Part shown: piece after piece, positions 29,715-38,695 of the stretch | Layout: every line of letters begins with the position of its first letter | Numbering within the stretch: the stretch's first letter is position 1 | Source of the DNA: Psychromonas sp. SA13A | GTDB lineage: Bacteria; Pseudomonadota; Gammaproteobacteria; Enterobacterales; Psychromonadaceae | Direction: 5' to 3' | Assembly (NCBI RefSeq): GCF_011378715.1 | Contig: NZ_WTKU01000016.1 | Coordinates: 1-64,000 of the forward strand | Length of the DNA stretch: 64,000 nucleotides | Made by a program: the position numbers and the translations under genes | The notes under the pieces: model-generated | The model's input: only the letters and a program-made list of their open reading frames with translations | The model's database searches: none | Told to the model about the DNA's origin: nothing

Positions 29715-30185
29715 ATGATTAAATTTATTCTTATTGCGTTAATTCTAGTCGTCGCATTTTTTATTTTTCAATCTATGAACGCAGGTAAAAATGCGCCAGA
29801 AAATATTGCTAAAGGAGAGGTGTTTTTAACTGAAAATGCAACTAAAGAAGGGGTGATGATGACGGATTCCGGTCTGCAATATGAGATATTAGAAAAAGGC
29901 GAAGGGACAGTACACCCAACCGCAAAAAGTAACGTACAAGTTCATTATCATGGCACATTGCTTGACGGTACGGTTTTTGACAGCTCAGTAGACCGTGGTG
30001 AGCCTATTTCTTTTGGTTTGCATCAAGTTATTCCAGGTTGGACGGAAGGTGTTCAATTGATGGTGGAAGGGGATAAATTCCGTTTCTTCATTCCGAGTAA
30101 ACTTGCTTATGGCAATCGAAGTGCAGGTAAAATTACCCCCGGGTCATTATTGATTTTTGATGTTGAGTTATTAAAAATAAACTAA
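29715..30185 (+). CDS. FKBP-type peptidyl-prolyl isomerase, membrane-anchored
   Basis: Catalyses cis-trans isomerisation of X-Pro bonds. From ATG 29715 (AGGAAG upstream) it has 156 residues. It begins with a single hydrophobic helix (about 3-21, FILIALILVVAFFIFQSM) that acts as a membrane anchor or uncleaved signal, so the catalytic domain should face the periplasm. The FKBP domain fills about 50-156, with VQVHYHGTLLDGTVFDSS, QVIPGWTEGVQLM and SKLAYGNRSAGKITPGSLL, covering the usual active-site Tyr, Asp, Phe and Ile. A nominal TTG start 93 bp upstream lacks support. Shorter than FkpA because the N-terminal dimerisation domain is absent. Confidence 0.9.
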   Translation: MIKFILIALILVVAFFIFQSMNAGKNAPENIAKGEVFLTENATKEGVMMTDSGLQYEILEKGEGTVHPTAKSNVQVHYHGTLLDGTVFDSSVDRGEPISFGLHQVIPGWTEGVQLMVEGDKFRFFIPSKLAYGNRSAGKITPGSLLIFDVELLKIN

Positions 30186-30273
30186 TATAGCGATGTATTG
30201 AATAAAGCCATTTATTAAATACAACACGTATAAAGTAAAAAGTGTGTTGATTGGCTTATAACGATTTCTAGAT

Positions 30274-30307
30274 AATAACAACCTCTTAATTGTAAGAGGT
30301 TGTTATT
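30274..30307. terminator. Bidirectional terminator between FKBP and sdaA genes
   Basis: Perfect 15-bp inverted repeat (AATAACAACCTCTTA / TAAGAGGTTGTTATT) with a 4-base loop, between the ends of two convergent genes. Arms end in A/T-rich sequence but no long U-tract follows. Confidence 0.65.
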
Positions 30308-30363
30308 CATTAGTTAGTGCCGGTTAACAGAAAAGAAATCAGTCTCAGTTAGTAGATAATAAC

Positions 30364-31731
30364 TTATTCGCAAGGCGGCGCTAGGTGAATCACAGCCAAT
30401 CCACCCTGTGATGTTTCACGGTATTTTTTATTCATATCTTTACCAGTTTGAAACATAGTAGCGATCACTTTATCTAACGAAATGAGTGATTTACTATTAC
30501 GTTTTAAGGCCATTCTAGAGGCATTAATCGCTTTCATTGCACCCATTGCATTACGCTCTATACAGGGGATTTGTACTAATCCACCGATCGGGTCACAGGT
30601 CATACCTAGTGAATGCTCCATTGCTATTTCAGCGGCGATACAAATTTGCTCATTACTACCGCCTCGAATTGCTGTTAAACCTGCTGCTGCCATTGATGAT
30701 GAAACGCCAATTTCACCTTGGCAACCTACTTCTGCCCCTGAAATAGAAGCATTCATTTTATATAGCATTCCAATCGCTGCTGATACGGCTAAAAAGTCCT
30801 TTAATTTCGCTGTATCAATTTCACGTATGTATTTGTTGTAATACATTAAGACTGAAGGGATAACTCCTGCTGCACCATTGGTCGGGGATGTGACCACTTG
30901 CCCGCCAGCTGCATTTTCTTCACTAACCGCAAAGGCATACAGGTTAACCCAATCTAAAATACTCATTGGGTCGTTATCAATCCCTTCACTAGATTGTAGT
31001 GTTTTTAATAAAGCGGGTGCTCGGCGCACAACCTGTAAACCACCTTCTAGGATGCCTTCTGTTTTCAGGCCTCGCTCCAGACATAGTGAGATCACTTTCC
31101 ATATCTTCTCAGCCGTTTCATCGAGTTGTTGCTCACTGCAAAAACTAAGCTCATTCTTTAATACCAAGCCACCAATGCTTAATCCATTTCGGTCTGCTTG
31201 GTTGAGTAAGCTTTCTGCTGAATTAAAAGGGTAAGGTACGCTATTTTTAGGTGTTTTAACGGGGTTTAATAATTGCTCTTCTGTGCTGATAAACCCGCCA
31301 CCGGTTGAGTAATAAGTGTGAGAGTCGATTTGTTTATCTTGCTCATAAGCCATCAAACGCATTCCATTTTCATGCAATGGCAAGCTTTCACGTTTAAACT
31401 CAATATCAATCTCTGGATTAAATGCAATGCTCTGTGTATTTAAAAACGGCAGCATGTTTGTTTCTGCAATTTCCTTTAATAATTTATTGGCAGTATTGGT
31501 TTTTACTGTATCTGGTTTAAAGCCCATTAAACCTAACATGATAGCTCTATCTGTATGGTGCCCCTTGCCCGTTAACGACAAAGATCCATACAGTTCAATT
31601 TTAATACTGGTAATACGTTCTATATTTTCTTGGTTAGCAGTGGCAAACAGATAAGCGGCTAGCATAGGGCCACTGGTATGTGAGCTCGACGGCCCAATAC
31701 CTATTTTATAAATATCAAAAATTGAAAGCAT
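30364..31731 (-). CDS. sdaA: L-serine ammonia-lyase (L-serine dehydratase, iron-sulfur type)
   Basis: Deaminates L-serine to pyruvate and ammonia using a [4Fe-4S] cluster; cytoplasmic. The 455 residues match the single-chain form (SdaA/SdaB, about 454). The N-terminal domain starts MLSIFDIYKIGIGPSSSHTSGP. The C-terminal domain has SPTNGAAGVIPSVL, GCQGEIGVSSSMAAAGL and CDPIGGLVQIPCIERN, holding the three Cys expected to bind the cluster. GGAAG stands before the ATG. sdaA and sdaB cannot be told apart here. It stands alone, with no serine transporter beside it. Confidence 0.94.
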   Translation of the reverse strand: MLSIFDIYKIGIGPSSSHTSGPMLAAYLFATANQENIERITSIKIELYGSLSLTGKGHHTDRAIMLGLMGFKPDTVKTNTANKLLKEIAETNMLPFLNTQSIAFNPEIDIEFKRESLPLHENGMRLMAYEQDKQIDSHTYYSTGGGFISTEEQLLNPVKTPKNSVPYPFNSAESLLNQADRNGLSIGGLVLKNELSFCSEQQLDETAEKIWKVISLCLERGLKTEGILEGGLQVVRRAPALLKTLQSSEGIDNDPMSILDWVNLYAFAVSEENAAGGQVVTSPTNGAAGVIPSVLMYYNKYIREIDTAKLKDFLAVSAAIGMLYKMNASISGAEVGCQGEIGVSSSMAAAGLTAIRGGSNEQICIAAEIAMEHSLGMTCDPIGGLVQIPCIERNAMGAMKAINASRMALKRNSKSLISLDKVIATMFQTGKDMNKKYRETSQGGLAVIHLAPPCE

Positions 31732-31802
31732 AGTTACTTCCTAATGGTAGAAAAATCTGTAAATGGGAGAGAAGGGGGATTTGCTACCCCTCCATATATT
31801 CA

Positions 31803-32459
31803 TTAGTCGCAGTGTAACTGGAACTGCTGAGAAAAGAGTTGTCCGAGTGCATTATTGGGCGCTACGTCATCTGCTAAGGATAAAGTATAAGCACGTTGCG
31901 CATCTGAGGCTGTAGGTTCAAGTAATTTATATTTACAGTGTTTACTAATGTCTTCGGTGAGTTGAATATCCTGTGCCTCAAGCCATGACATATCAACAAA
32001 ATAAGTTGAATCGTAAATAAACAGTTTAAAGTCTTTATTATTAAACGCGATAGGCTCAGATAAGGGAATATCAAAGGTTAGCACTAACTTGTCTTGATAT
32101 TGTATTAGCTGAGGATAACGTGCTGTCTTAAACTTAATCGGCGTATTACCAACATAGAAATAGGTAAAATAATGTTCGTTATACATGTTATTGGTTACGC
32201 TGGTAGCTAATAACTGTAACGTATTATCGATATGTTCAGGGCTAATCTCTTCACCCTGTAACATATAATCTGATGTTTCTGCATCAAAGGTCCAAGTCAT
32301 GTGTAAGGTGGTAATATGTGTTTTGTCACTTCCAATCGCTGTGTTTGTATCTACCCATGCGTGCGGGTGTGCAGACAAACTAGAAGAGAATGAGAAGCAA
32401 GCTAATAGTAACCATTTAATGGGTAGTAAATGTTTTAAGGTGTTTATTGTTCGGTTCAT
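31803..32459 (-). CDS. DUF1007 family exported protein
   Basis: Function not established; DUF1007 proteins are periplasmic and in many proteobacteria neighbour nickel/cobalt exporters. From ATG 32459 it has 218 residues: a signal peptide (WLLLACFSFSSSLS), then the family-typical start of the mature protein, AHPHAWVDTN, whose His residues are suggestive of metal binding. GEEISPEHID and LTFDIPLSEPI follow. The ORF can be extended 14 codons upstream, but that dilutes the signal peptide. No RcnA/NikM-like transporter is encoded next to it here. Convergent or tail-to-tail relations give no further clue. Confidence 0.8.
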   Translation of the reverse strand: MNRTINTLKHLLPIKWLLLACFSFSSSLSAHPHAWVDTNTAIGSDKTHITTLHMTWTFDAETSDYMLQGEEISPEHIDNTLQLLATSVTNNMYNEHYFTYFYVGNTPIKFKTARYPQLIQYQDKLVLTFDIPLSEPIAFNNKDFKLFIYDSTYFVDMSWLEAQDIQLTEDISKHCKYKLLEPTASDAQRAYTLSLADDVAPNNALGQLFSQQFQLHCD

Positions 32460-32572
32460 CTTGCTCTCATTCGACTTATCATTTATGCCTGCTTTAACCA
32501 TATTTTCTATAAAGCATAGTAACGGGTATCAGTTTTCTTCAGTGTACTTTTGATAAAGCGCAATTGAAACTG

Positions 32573-32604
32573 TCATCAACTCATCAACTCATCAACTCAT
32601 CAAC
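32573..32604. repeat. 8-bp tandem repeat, four copies
   Basis: Four exact copies of TCATCAAC in the gap between the DUF2750 stop and the DUF1007 gene start. Confidence 0.9.
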
Positions 32605-32623
32605 ACATTAACAATTAGTAAAC

Positions 32624-32651
32624 TTGTTTATTGTTTATTGTTTATTGTTTA
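32624..32651. repeat. 7-bp tandem repeat, four copies
   Basis: Four exact copies of TTGTTTA. The array runs over the stop codon of the minus-strand DUF2750 gene (stop at 32642-32644), so copy-number changes could alter its last residues. Confidence 0.9.
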
Positions 32652-33025
32652 TTTTTAAGGTTAAGTTCATGTTCAAATTCATCAGGGAAGAAAATTAACC
32701 CTTTTAGATCTTTGTCTGGGAAAACAACAATCGATAGTTCATCATCTTCTAAGCCTGGTGTCCAACGTTCACGCCACTTATTCAAGCTAATCGCTTCAGC
32801 CTTACAATGAGACCATTCTTCTGTCGCCCAGTCCTCAGCAAACTCCTTATTTGGCCATACCGGAACACAGTCTTCATCTTCTGTGTTGAGCATAACGCAA
32901 CCATGTTCATCTATTAATAACCAAATTTGTTGTTGCTTGTTTACTTCTTTACATAAATATTGAAAGCGTTGTTGCTGGTCGAGTTTTAATATTTCAGTAA
33001 TACGTGATGGAGGTAAATCACTCAT
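32642..33025 (-). CDS. DUF2750 family protein
   Basis: Small cytoplasmic protein of unknown function. The 127 residues are acidic with many Trp and Glu, no signal peptide and no membrane segment. Recognisable family features are the early IWLLIDEHGCVML strand and VPVWPNKEFAEDWA. RERWTPGLEDDELSIVVFPD follows. GGAC lies 6 bp upstream of the ATG. The coding 3' end runs into a 7-bp tandem repeat. Nothing in the neighbourhood indicates a role. Confidence 0.75.
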   Translation of the reverse strand: MSDLPPSRITEILKLDQQQRFQYLCKEVNKQQQIWLLIDEHGCVMLNTEDEDCVPVWPNKEFAEDWATEEWSHCKAEAISLNKWRERWTPGLEDDELSIVVFPDKDLKGLIFFPDEFEHELNLKNKQ

Positions 33026-33608
33026 GTGTTGTCCTATCTATTGCTTATTTAATTAACGATTAGCTTAAAGTAAATATTCTGATTTACTAGGGGAGTTTTA
33101 CTATTACTTGAATTCAATAATAGAAAAAGATATTTGAGTGAGTATGTTTAGCTTTAACGCTGACGGTATTACTTACTGAATTAGTTTTAGGATTGATTAT
33201 AAAATTACTGGTATCAATTCGATAGAATATTGGGCTCTAAAAAAGAGTGGAATGTTTTACTTTAAATGTAAATTTTTTATAAAATTTATTGACTTAATCT
33301 AATTATATTTACATAAAATGCTAATATAATACTTATTGTTGCAAGTATGTAAATTGTGCGTTACAACATTTAAAAAAGTGAATTGTAAGGTTTTAATACA
33401 AAGTATTAATCATATGTGATAAAAATTCATATTATTACTACTTTATCACTTTAATATTTATCATAATAAATGTTGAGTTCGTATATTATTAGTTTTTAGA
33501 TTGAAATAGTTATCTGCTTTTTCTTTGTATAGTATTACAAATGATAATTGTTACCCATCTTTAAAGTTGATGTTTTTATCACCTTTAATAACCTCACCTA
33601 AGGTGATT
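33026..33608. other. Very AT-rich intergenic region upstream of the diguanylate cyclase
   Basis: About 580 bp between two divergent genes. No frame over about 15 codons with a usable start was found. The region is markedly more AT-rich than neighbouring DNA, with many TATAAT-like strings, so promoters cannot be assigned by eye. AT-rich regulatory DNA bound by H-NS-like proteins would be one explanation (inference). Confidence 0.4.
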
Positions 33609-35255
33609 ATGTTTTATAGTATAAAAGCCAAAATGATTACTCTGTTTTCATTAGTGATGATTTGTTTCACTGCGTTATTGTTAGTGACTATTTTTATCAA
33701 TCAACGAGAAAATGTGCTGAATTTAGAATTAAAAAAATCCAGTGAAATTTCAAATATGCACGCCAATATATTGAGCCAAGAATTTGCTCAATATATTGCG
33801 ATGTTAAAAATGCAAAGTGACGACTCGCAACTTAAAAAAAATGACCCAGATAAAATCAAGAAAATACTGCAACGTCTGATGAAAGTAGGTAATCGTAACT
33901 TTGTTAATGCTATTTACGTGGATCAAAATTTAAACTTAGTTGATGCTTCAGGCAATAAAAATAAAGTGACAAACCCTTTGTTTTTGAAAGGTGAAGAGTG
34001 GAAAAATAAACCCTATAACATCACAGTGCCAGTGAACACGTTATTTGAAAAAAAACCAGTGATAATCGTTGCCGTACCAGTGTTAAATGACCAGGATAAA
34101 TGGCAAGGAACACTCGCCGTGGCTGTGCCACTAAAAACCATTATTGATAAATTATCATCAATCAAATTAGCAAATGGTAGTTATGCGTGGTTAGCAGATT
34201 CTAATGATTTGGTGGTTGCTCATCCCGCTCCTAGTGTAGTAATGAACGCTCGTCTTTCAACCGATGATAGCGTTGATTTTCCAGGGTTTTATAAAATAAC
34301 AAGGCAAACCAAATTACAAAATAATGGTTATGGGCGTTATTACGACACACAATTACAAGAGTCTAAAATAGTTACTTTTTCTAAGATTCAGAATTTACCC
34401 GGGTGGAATTTGTTTGTAACCACTCAAGAAGTTGAAATTTTTCGAGGTATATACAGCATTGTATACAGTGCATTAACTATTTCAATTATCCTAATGATTG
34501 TTTTTTTGTTTATCATAAGCCAATTATCAAATAAGGTTACAGGCCCTATAGTGAGGCTAACTAAAGATGTAAAAGCGTCGGTAACCGCTAAAAGTAATTT
34601 TATACGTATTATTCATTCTAAAGATGAAATTGGCGCACTTTCTAAAGCGTTTCATCGCAGCCTTCAAAAAATTCATCATCATACCACTCAGCTGGAAGAG
34701 ATTGTTAGAGAACGAACTAAAGAGATTTCATCTAAAAATAGCTTGCTCAATGAACAGAATGATAAACTTGAAGTGCAAGTTTCTAAAGACTCATTGACTA
34801 ATTTATATAATCGTCGTGCTTTTAATGCGTTAGTTGAAAAAGAGCTCTCGCGCGCTAAAAGACATCATGTAAGTATCGCATTAGCGGTCCTCGATCTTGA
34901 CCACTTTAAAAATGTTAACGACAAATATGGACATGACACCGGAGACAAGGTCCTGTGTCGCTTTGCGAATGAATTGACTACAAGTATGCGTAAAGAGGAT
35001 ATTATCTGTCGATGGGGCGGCGAAGAGTTTGTAGTGTTATTATCTGCCTCTACTTCAGATAAGGTCTATGAGCATATGGAAGAGATGCGTGAAAGGGTCG
35101 CTACGATGGATTTTAGTCCTGCTCCTCAAGTTACTTTCAGTGCTGGCATGTCAACCTATAGGGAAGGTGAAAGCTTTACAGAGTGGTTTAAACGCGCAGA
35201 TAATGCGCTTTATAAAGCCAAAGACAATGGAAGAAATCAAATTGTAAAAGTTTAG
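33609..35255 (+). CDS. Membrane-bound diguanylate cyclase (Cache-HAMP-GGDEF)
   Basis: Makes cyclic di-GMP from two GTP in response to a periplasmic signal. From ATG 33609 (AAGG upstream) it has 548 residues: helix 1 at about 9-28, a periplasmic dCache-like sensor to about 280, helix 2 at about 285-308, a HAMP region, a short coiled coil (LEEIVRERTKEISSKN region), and a GGDEF domain from about 393. The active-site GGEEF is intact at about 470. RKED lies five residues before it, the RxxD inhibitory site, so product inhibition is expected. No EAL domain. A nominal TTG 84 bp upstream was rejected because the ATG starts directly before the first helix. Confidence 0.92.
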   Translation: MFYSIKAKMITLFSLVMICFTALLLVTIFINQRENVLNLELKKSSEISNMHANILSQEFAQYIAMLKMQSDDSQLKKNDPDKIKKILQRLMKVGNRNFVNAIYVDQNLNLVDASGNKNKVTNPLFLKGEEWKNKPYNITVPVNTLFEKKPVIIVAVPVLNDQDKWQGTLAVAVPLKTIIDKLSSIKLANGSYAWLADSNDLVVAHPAPSVVMNARLSTDDSVDFPGFYKITRQTKLQNNGYGRYYDTQLQESKIVTFSKIQNLPGWNLFVTTQEVEIFRGIYSIVYSALTISIILMIVFLFIISQLSNKVTGPIVRLTKDVKASVTAKSNFIRIIHSKDEIGALSKAFHRSLQKIHHHTTQLEEIVRERTKEISSKNSLLNEQNDKLEVQVSKDSLTNLYNRRAFNALVEKELSRAKRHHVSIALAVLDLDHFKNVNDKYGHDTGDKVLCRFANELTTSMRKEDIICRWGGEEFVVLLSASTSDKVYEHMEEMRERVATMDFSPAPQVTFSAGMSTYREGESFTEWFKRADNALYKAKDNGRNQIVKV

Positions 35256-35775
35256 CTTTTAACTCCCATTAATTACAGTGATAGCAACAGTGATAGAAGA
35301 AGTGTGCTACTGGTTATATTGTGGGAGATAAGTTGGTTTTCCTTAATGCTAACATCATTCAATATCAGTCCTTTTTAACCCCTTAGTGCTTCTGAAAATA
35401 TTATCTTCGTGGCATATCGAATAGTTCTAACTTAAATACTTTGAAGCATGAATTTTAAGTGTTCTAACATTTTCTATAAGTAGATAAGTAGATAAGTAGA
35501 TAAGTAGATAAGTAGATAAGTAAACTTTACAACTACCGAGAATTATTTTCTTGTTTGAAATCTTCAAGTATTTCCCTTTATCATTATTTCATTCTAAAAA
35601 ATAATTTAAATTATTTAAAATCAATGCTTTATGCTTGTGTTTTGTTTGGCTTAAATAATGGCGTGATGTTTGCTCAATAATTATTGAACAAGCTCAGTAT
35701 TTGAATGAAATTTATCTAACCAATATTTGAATACTTACGCATTTTATTGGATTAAATAATTTTAAGGATTAAATC
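35256..35775. other. Intergenic region with an 8-bp tandem repeat
   Basis: 520 bp without a gene between the cyclase and the YqaE gene. Apart from the tandem repeat at 35476-35523 the sequence is AT-rich and featureless; no terminator with a good stem was found after the cyclase. Confidence 0.4.
35476..35523. repeat. 8-bp tandem repeat, six copies
   Basis: Five exact copies of ATAAGTAG followed by ATAAGTAA. Non-coding, about 250 bp upstream of the YqaE gene. Confidence 0.9.
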
Positions 35776-35934
35776 ATGGATATTATTCGTATTATTTTCG
35801 CTATTTTACTACCGCCAGTAGGTGTATTTTTACAAGTCGGATTTTCATGGACTCTTGTCCTTAACATATTACTGACAATACTTGGCTACATTCCCGGTAT
35901 TGTCCATGCTATATGGGTTATCGCGAAAAAATAG
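35776..35934 (+). CDS. YqaE/Pmp3 family small membrane protein, 52 residues
   Basis: Tiny hydrophobic membrane protein of the Pmp3/UPF0057 family, linked in yeast and plants to membrane potential and salt or cold stress; the bacterial role is not settled. The start reads MDIIRIIFAILLPPVGVFLQ, with the family's LLPPVGVF motif in helix 1. Helix 2 contains NILLTILGYIPGIVHAIWVI. The GYIPGIVHA block is the second family hallmark. AAGG stands 9 bp before the ATG. It is preceded and followed by tandem repeats and ends with its own terminator, so it is probably monocistronic. It is below common ORF-length cutoffs and easily missed. Confidence 0.9.
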   Translation: MDIIRIIFAILLPPVGVFLQVGFSWTLVLNILLTILGYIPGIVHAIWVIAKK

Positions 35935-35942
35935 CCTAATTA

Positions 35943-35984
35943 AACAATATAAATAGAACAATATAAATAGAACAATATAAATAG
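35943..35984. repeat. 14-bp tandem repeat, three copies
   Basis: Three exact copies of AACAATATAAATAG beginning 8 bp after the YqaE stop codon, within its 3' untranslated region. Confidence 0.92.
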
Positions 35985-36040
35985 ATAAAGCAGTAGGCCG
36001 TTAGATATGAATGGTAACAAGTAAAAATGTACTTTTATCT

Positions 36041-36077
36041 AATGCCAGTCAGTTAATCATTGACTGGCATTTTTTTG
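36041..36077 (+). terminator. Rho-independent terminator after the YqaE gene
   Basis: AATGCCAGTCA / TGACTGGCATT, 11-bp stem with a 9-base loop followed by T-rich sequence, about 105 bp after the YqaE stop. Confidence 0.85.
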
Positions 36078-36504
36078 CTGCTTTTATTTACATACCTTTT
36101 ATGGTGCGTTTCCCAAGCGAAAATCAATCGTTGTTGGAAGCTAATTTCATTTTTTCGAGCTTTTTAAGCGAATAATTTGATCTCGAGCGATCACCTTGCG
36201 AGTGACCTCAAACTACTTTCTTTTTTCAGAGGCGCTGTTAATGACGCTCGATCCATTGCTTTGTTATTAATTCAATAACCGAAGTGAATAAAACCCTTTA
36301 TAAAGTAGCGTAAGAGGATTGTTTGGTGTTGTGTCGATTAAATCAGCAAGTGAACCCATTCCATTCGTTGCCACTTTATCAAATGACGAGCTTGAGTTCT
36401 TATGCTGCAGATATTTTCATAGTGACTAACTCCTTCAGAGTGAATATCAAAGAGTTAATCTATACCTGAAGTGATTTTTGTTACTGGACCGTTGAGACAG
36501 GCAC
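36078..36504. other. Intergenic region with a short minus-strand open frame
   Basis: No supported gene. On the minus strand 36256-36191 reads a 21-codon frame (MDRASLTAPLKKESSLRSLA then R and stop), next to a tRNA gene. It lacks a good ribosome-binding site. It may be a decayed small ORF or a dispersed non-coding repeat; neither can be shown within this window. Confidence 0.3.
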
Positions 36505-36542
36505 AAAAAAGCCGTAAAAGAAATTAATCTATTACGGCTTTT
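36505..36542 (-). terminator. Terminator after tRNA-Ile2
   Basis: GCCGTAA / TTACGGC stem flanked by A-run and T-run, so it can act on either strand. On the minus strand it lies 7 bp past the tRNA 3' end and gives a TTTTTT tail. Confidence 0.85.
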
Positions 36543-36548
36543 AAAATG

Positions 36549-36625
36549 TGGTGGCCCTTCCCCGACTCGAACGGGGGACCTGACGATTATGAGTCGTATG
36601 CTCTAACCAACTGAGCTAAAGGGCC
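36549..36625 (-). tRNA. tRNA-Ile2 with CAU anticodon (lysidine-modified), CCA encoded
   Basis: 77-nt cloverleaf on the minus strand. Acceptor stem GGCCCTT/AAGGGCC, D-loop AGCTCAGTTGGTTAGAGC, anticodon stem CGACT-CATAA-TCG with CAU at positions 34-36, T arm CCCCG-TTCGAGT-CGGGG, and a genomically encoded CCA. CAU would suggest Met, but the body follows E. coli ileX/ileY (GGCCCTT acceptor, CGACTCATAATCG anticodon arm) rather than initiator or elongator tRNA-Met. In E. coli ileX also lies beside rpoD. C34 must be converted to lysidine by TilS to read AUA. Confidence 0.9.
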
Positions 36626-36703
36626 TAAATTTGTGGGCTGATTATATAAGCTAGATTTTTACGTGTCTAGTCTATTACGTTTGATTGCTTATTTTATCAG
36701 CGT

Positions 36704-36745
36704 TAAAGGTCAGATTTATATAAGAAAACAGAACTATCTGACCTT
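36704..36745 (-). terminator. Hairpin immediately after rpoD
   Basis: AAAGGTCAGAT / ATCTGACCTTT, 11-bp stem with a 20-base loop, 11 bp past the rpoD stop. U-tract weak. It probably limits read-through from rpoD into the tRNA gene. Confidence 0.6.
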
Positions 36746-36755
36746 TACCTAGTAT

Positions 36756-38600
36756 TTACTCGTCTAAGAAGCTACGAAGTTGTTCACTTCGGCTAGGGTG
36801 ACGAAGCTTACGAAGTGCTTTAGCTTCAATCTGACGAATACGTTCACGTGTTACATCAAACTGTTTACCTACTTCTTCTAACGTGTGGTCTGTATTCATA
36901 TCAATACCAAAACGCATACGCAGTACTTTAGCTTCACGAGCGGTTAACCCTTCTAATACATCGTTAGTTGCATTTTTAAGGCTTTCGCTAGTTGCGCTAT
37001 CAACAGGTAGTGCAATCGTTGTATCTTCAATGAAGTCACCTAGGTGTGAATCTTCATCATCACCAATTGGGGTTTCCATTGAGATTGGCTCTTTAGCAAT
37101 TTTTAATACCTTACGAATTTTATCTTCAGGCATCATCATGCGTTCAGCTAGCTCTTCTGGCTGTGGTTCACGGCCCATCTCTTGTAACATTTGACGCGAA
37201 ATACGGTTAAGTTTGTTAATCGTTTCAATCATGTGTACAGGAATACGGATCGTACGTGCTTGGTCAGCAATAGAACGAGTGATTGCTTGGCGGATCCACC
37301 ATGTAGCATAAGTTGAGAACTTGTAACCACGACGGTATTCAAATTTATCAACGGCTTTCATTAGACCGATATTACCTTCTTGGATTAAATCTAAGAACTG
37401 TAAACCACGGTTGGTGTATTTTTTAGCAATCGAGATAACTAGACGTAAGTTAGCTTCGACCATTTCTTTCTTAGCACGACGCGCTTTAGTTTCACCAATG
37501 CTCATTGCACGAGAAATTTCTTTCAAGTTAGCGATTGTTAGTGCACTTTCTACTTCGATTGCTAGCATTTTACGGATGCAACGCTCTAAATCTTCTACCG
37601 ACTCTTTAATACCTTGAACATAAGGTTGATTGCCAGCGAGTACTTTCTCTAACCACGCACTGTTAGTTTCATTACCTTTGAAGATTTTAATGAATTCAGC
37701 TTTTGGCATTTTGCACTGTTCAACACAGATTTTTAATATTAAACGTTCTTGAACACGTGCAGCACTCATGTTGCCACGTATCAGTTTTACCATACGGTCA
37801 AACTGTTTTGGAATGAGTTTAAATTGTTGGAAATATTCAGCTTGTTCTTCAATCGCACTTAAGGTGTCCGCATGTTTACGGCCATTCTTTGTAATTGATT
37901 TTTCAACGATGTTGTTTAAACGACGTAGTTCAGTGAATTTTTCTGCCGCTTCTTCTGGGCAAGGGCCTTTAGGACCTTCTTCCTCTTCTTCGTCATCTTC
38001 TTTGTCATCAGCATCGTCATCTAATTCAGCTTCCGATAATTCAGAGCCGATATTAGTTGCACTAACCGCTTGTGTCATATCATCATTTGGATCAATAAAA
38101 CCACTGATTAAATCAGTTAGTTTCATTTCTTCTGCTTCATAGCTATCGTAGTTATCTAATAGGTTACGAATGGTTGCTGGATATTCAGAAACAGAGTTCT
38201 GTACTTCTTTAATGCCTTCTTCGATACGTTTAGCGATAACAATCTCGCCTTCACGTGTCAGTAGTTCTACTGTACCCATTTCGCGCATGTACATACGAAC
38301 AGGGTCGGTAGTACGGCCAATTTCTGACTCAACCGTTGCTAATACTTGTGCTGCGGCTTCTACCGCATCTTCATCCGGTTCATCGTTATCAGTGCCAGAA
38401 AGAATAAGATCATCAGCATCAGGAGCAGTTTCAACAACTCGGATACCCATGTCGTTGATCATCTGAATGATATCTTCAATTTGCTCTGACTCAACGATAT
38501 CTTGCGGAAGGTGATCATTCACTTCTGCGAAGGTTAAGAAACCATTCTCTTTACCTTTAATGATCAGCTCTTTAAGCTGTGATTGAGGTGTTTGCGCCAT
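36756..38600 (-). CDS. rpoD: RNA polymerase primary sigma factor (sigma-70)
   Basis: Directs RNA polymerase to housekeeping promoters. From ATG 38600 it has 614 residues, as E. coli RpoD (613). Region 1.1 starts at [29 protein letters not shown] marks region 1.2, then the acidic non-conserved insert follows with a [16 protein letters not shown] run. Region 2 has [20 protein letters not shown] (-10 recognition) and region 4 has [20 protein letters not shown] (-35 recognition). A second in-frame ATG three codons upstream (38609) is possible. Last gene of the rpsU-yqeY-dnaG-rpoD unit, 86 bp after dnaG. Confidence 0.97.
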   Translation of the reverse strand: MAQTPQSQLKELIIKGKENGFLTFAEVNDHLPQDIVESEQIEDIIQMINDMGIRVVETAPDADDLILSGTDNDEPDEDAVEAAAQVLATVESEIGRTTDPVRMYMREMGTVELLTREGEIVIAKRIEEGIKEVQNSVSEYPATIRNLLDNYDSYEAEEMKLTDLISGFIDPNDDMTQAVSATNIGSELSEAELDDDADDKEDDEEEEEGPKGPCPEEAAEKFTELRRLNNIVEKSITKNGRKHADTLSAIEEQAEYFQQFKLIPKQFDRMVKLIRGNMSAARVQERLILKICVEQCKMPKAEFIKIFKGNETNSAWLEKVLAGNQPYVQGIKESVEDLERCIRKMLAIEVESALTIANLKEISRAMSIGETKARRAKKEMVEANLRLVISIAKKYTNRGLQFLDLIQEGNIGLMKAVDKFEYRRGYKFSTYATWWIRQAITRSIADQARTIRIPVHMIETINKLNRISRQMLQEMGREPQPEELAERMMMPEDKIRKVLKIAKEPISMETPIGDDEDSHLGDFIEDTTIALPVDSATSESLKNATNDVLEGLTAREAKVLRMRFGIDMNTDHTLEEVGKQFDVTRERIRQIEAKALRKLRHPSRSEQLRSFLDE

Positions 38601-38695
38601 AGGTACCATCCAAAATTAGTCGTGAAATGTGGTGTAAATGGGAAAAAATATAAGCGCTCGAGTATACGCTTAAAATGAATTTTATGCCAATCCCA

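Noticed and set aside
35476-35523. CRISPR-like repeat array
   Set aside because: Units are 8 bp and directly tandem with no spacers; no cas genes nearby.
36549-36625. tRNA-Met call from the CAU anticodon
   Set aside because: Acceptor and anticodon arms match lysidine-type tRNA-Ile2 and the rpoD-linked position supports it.
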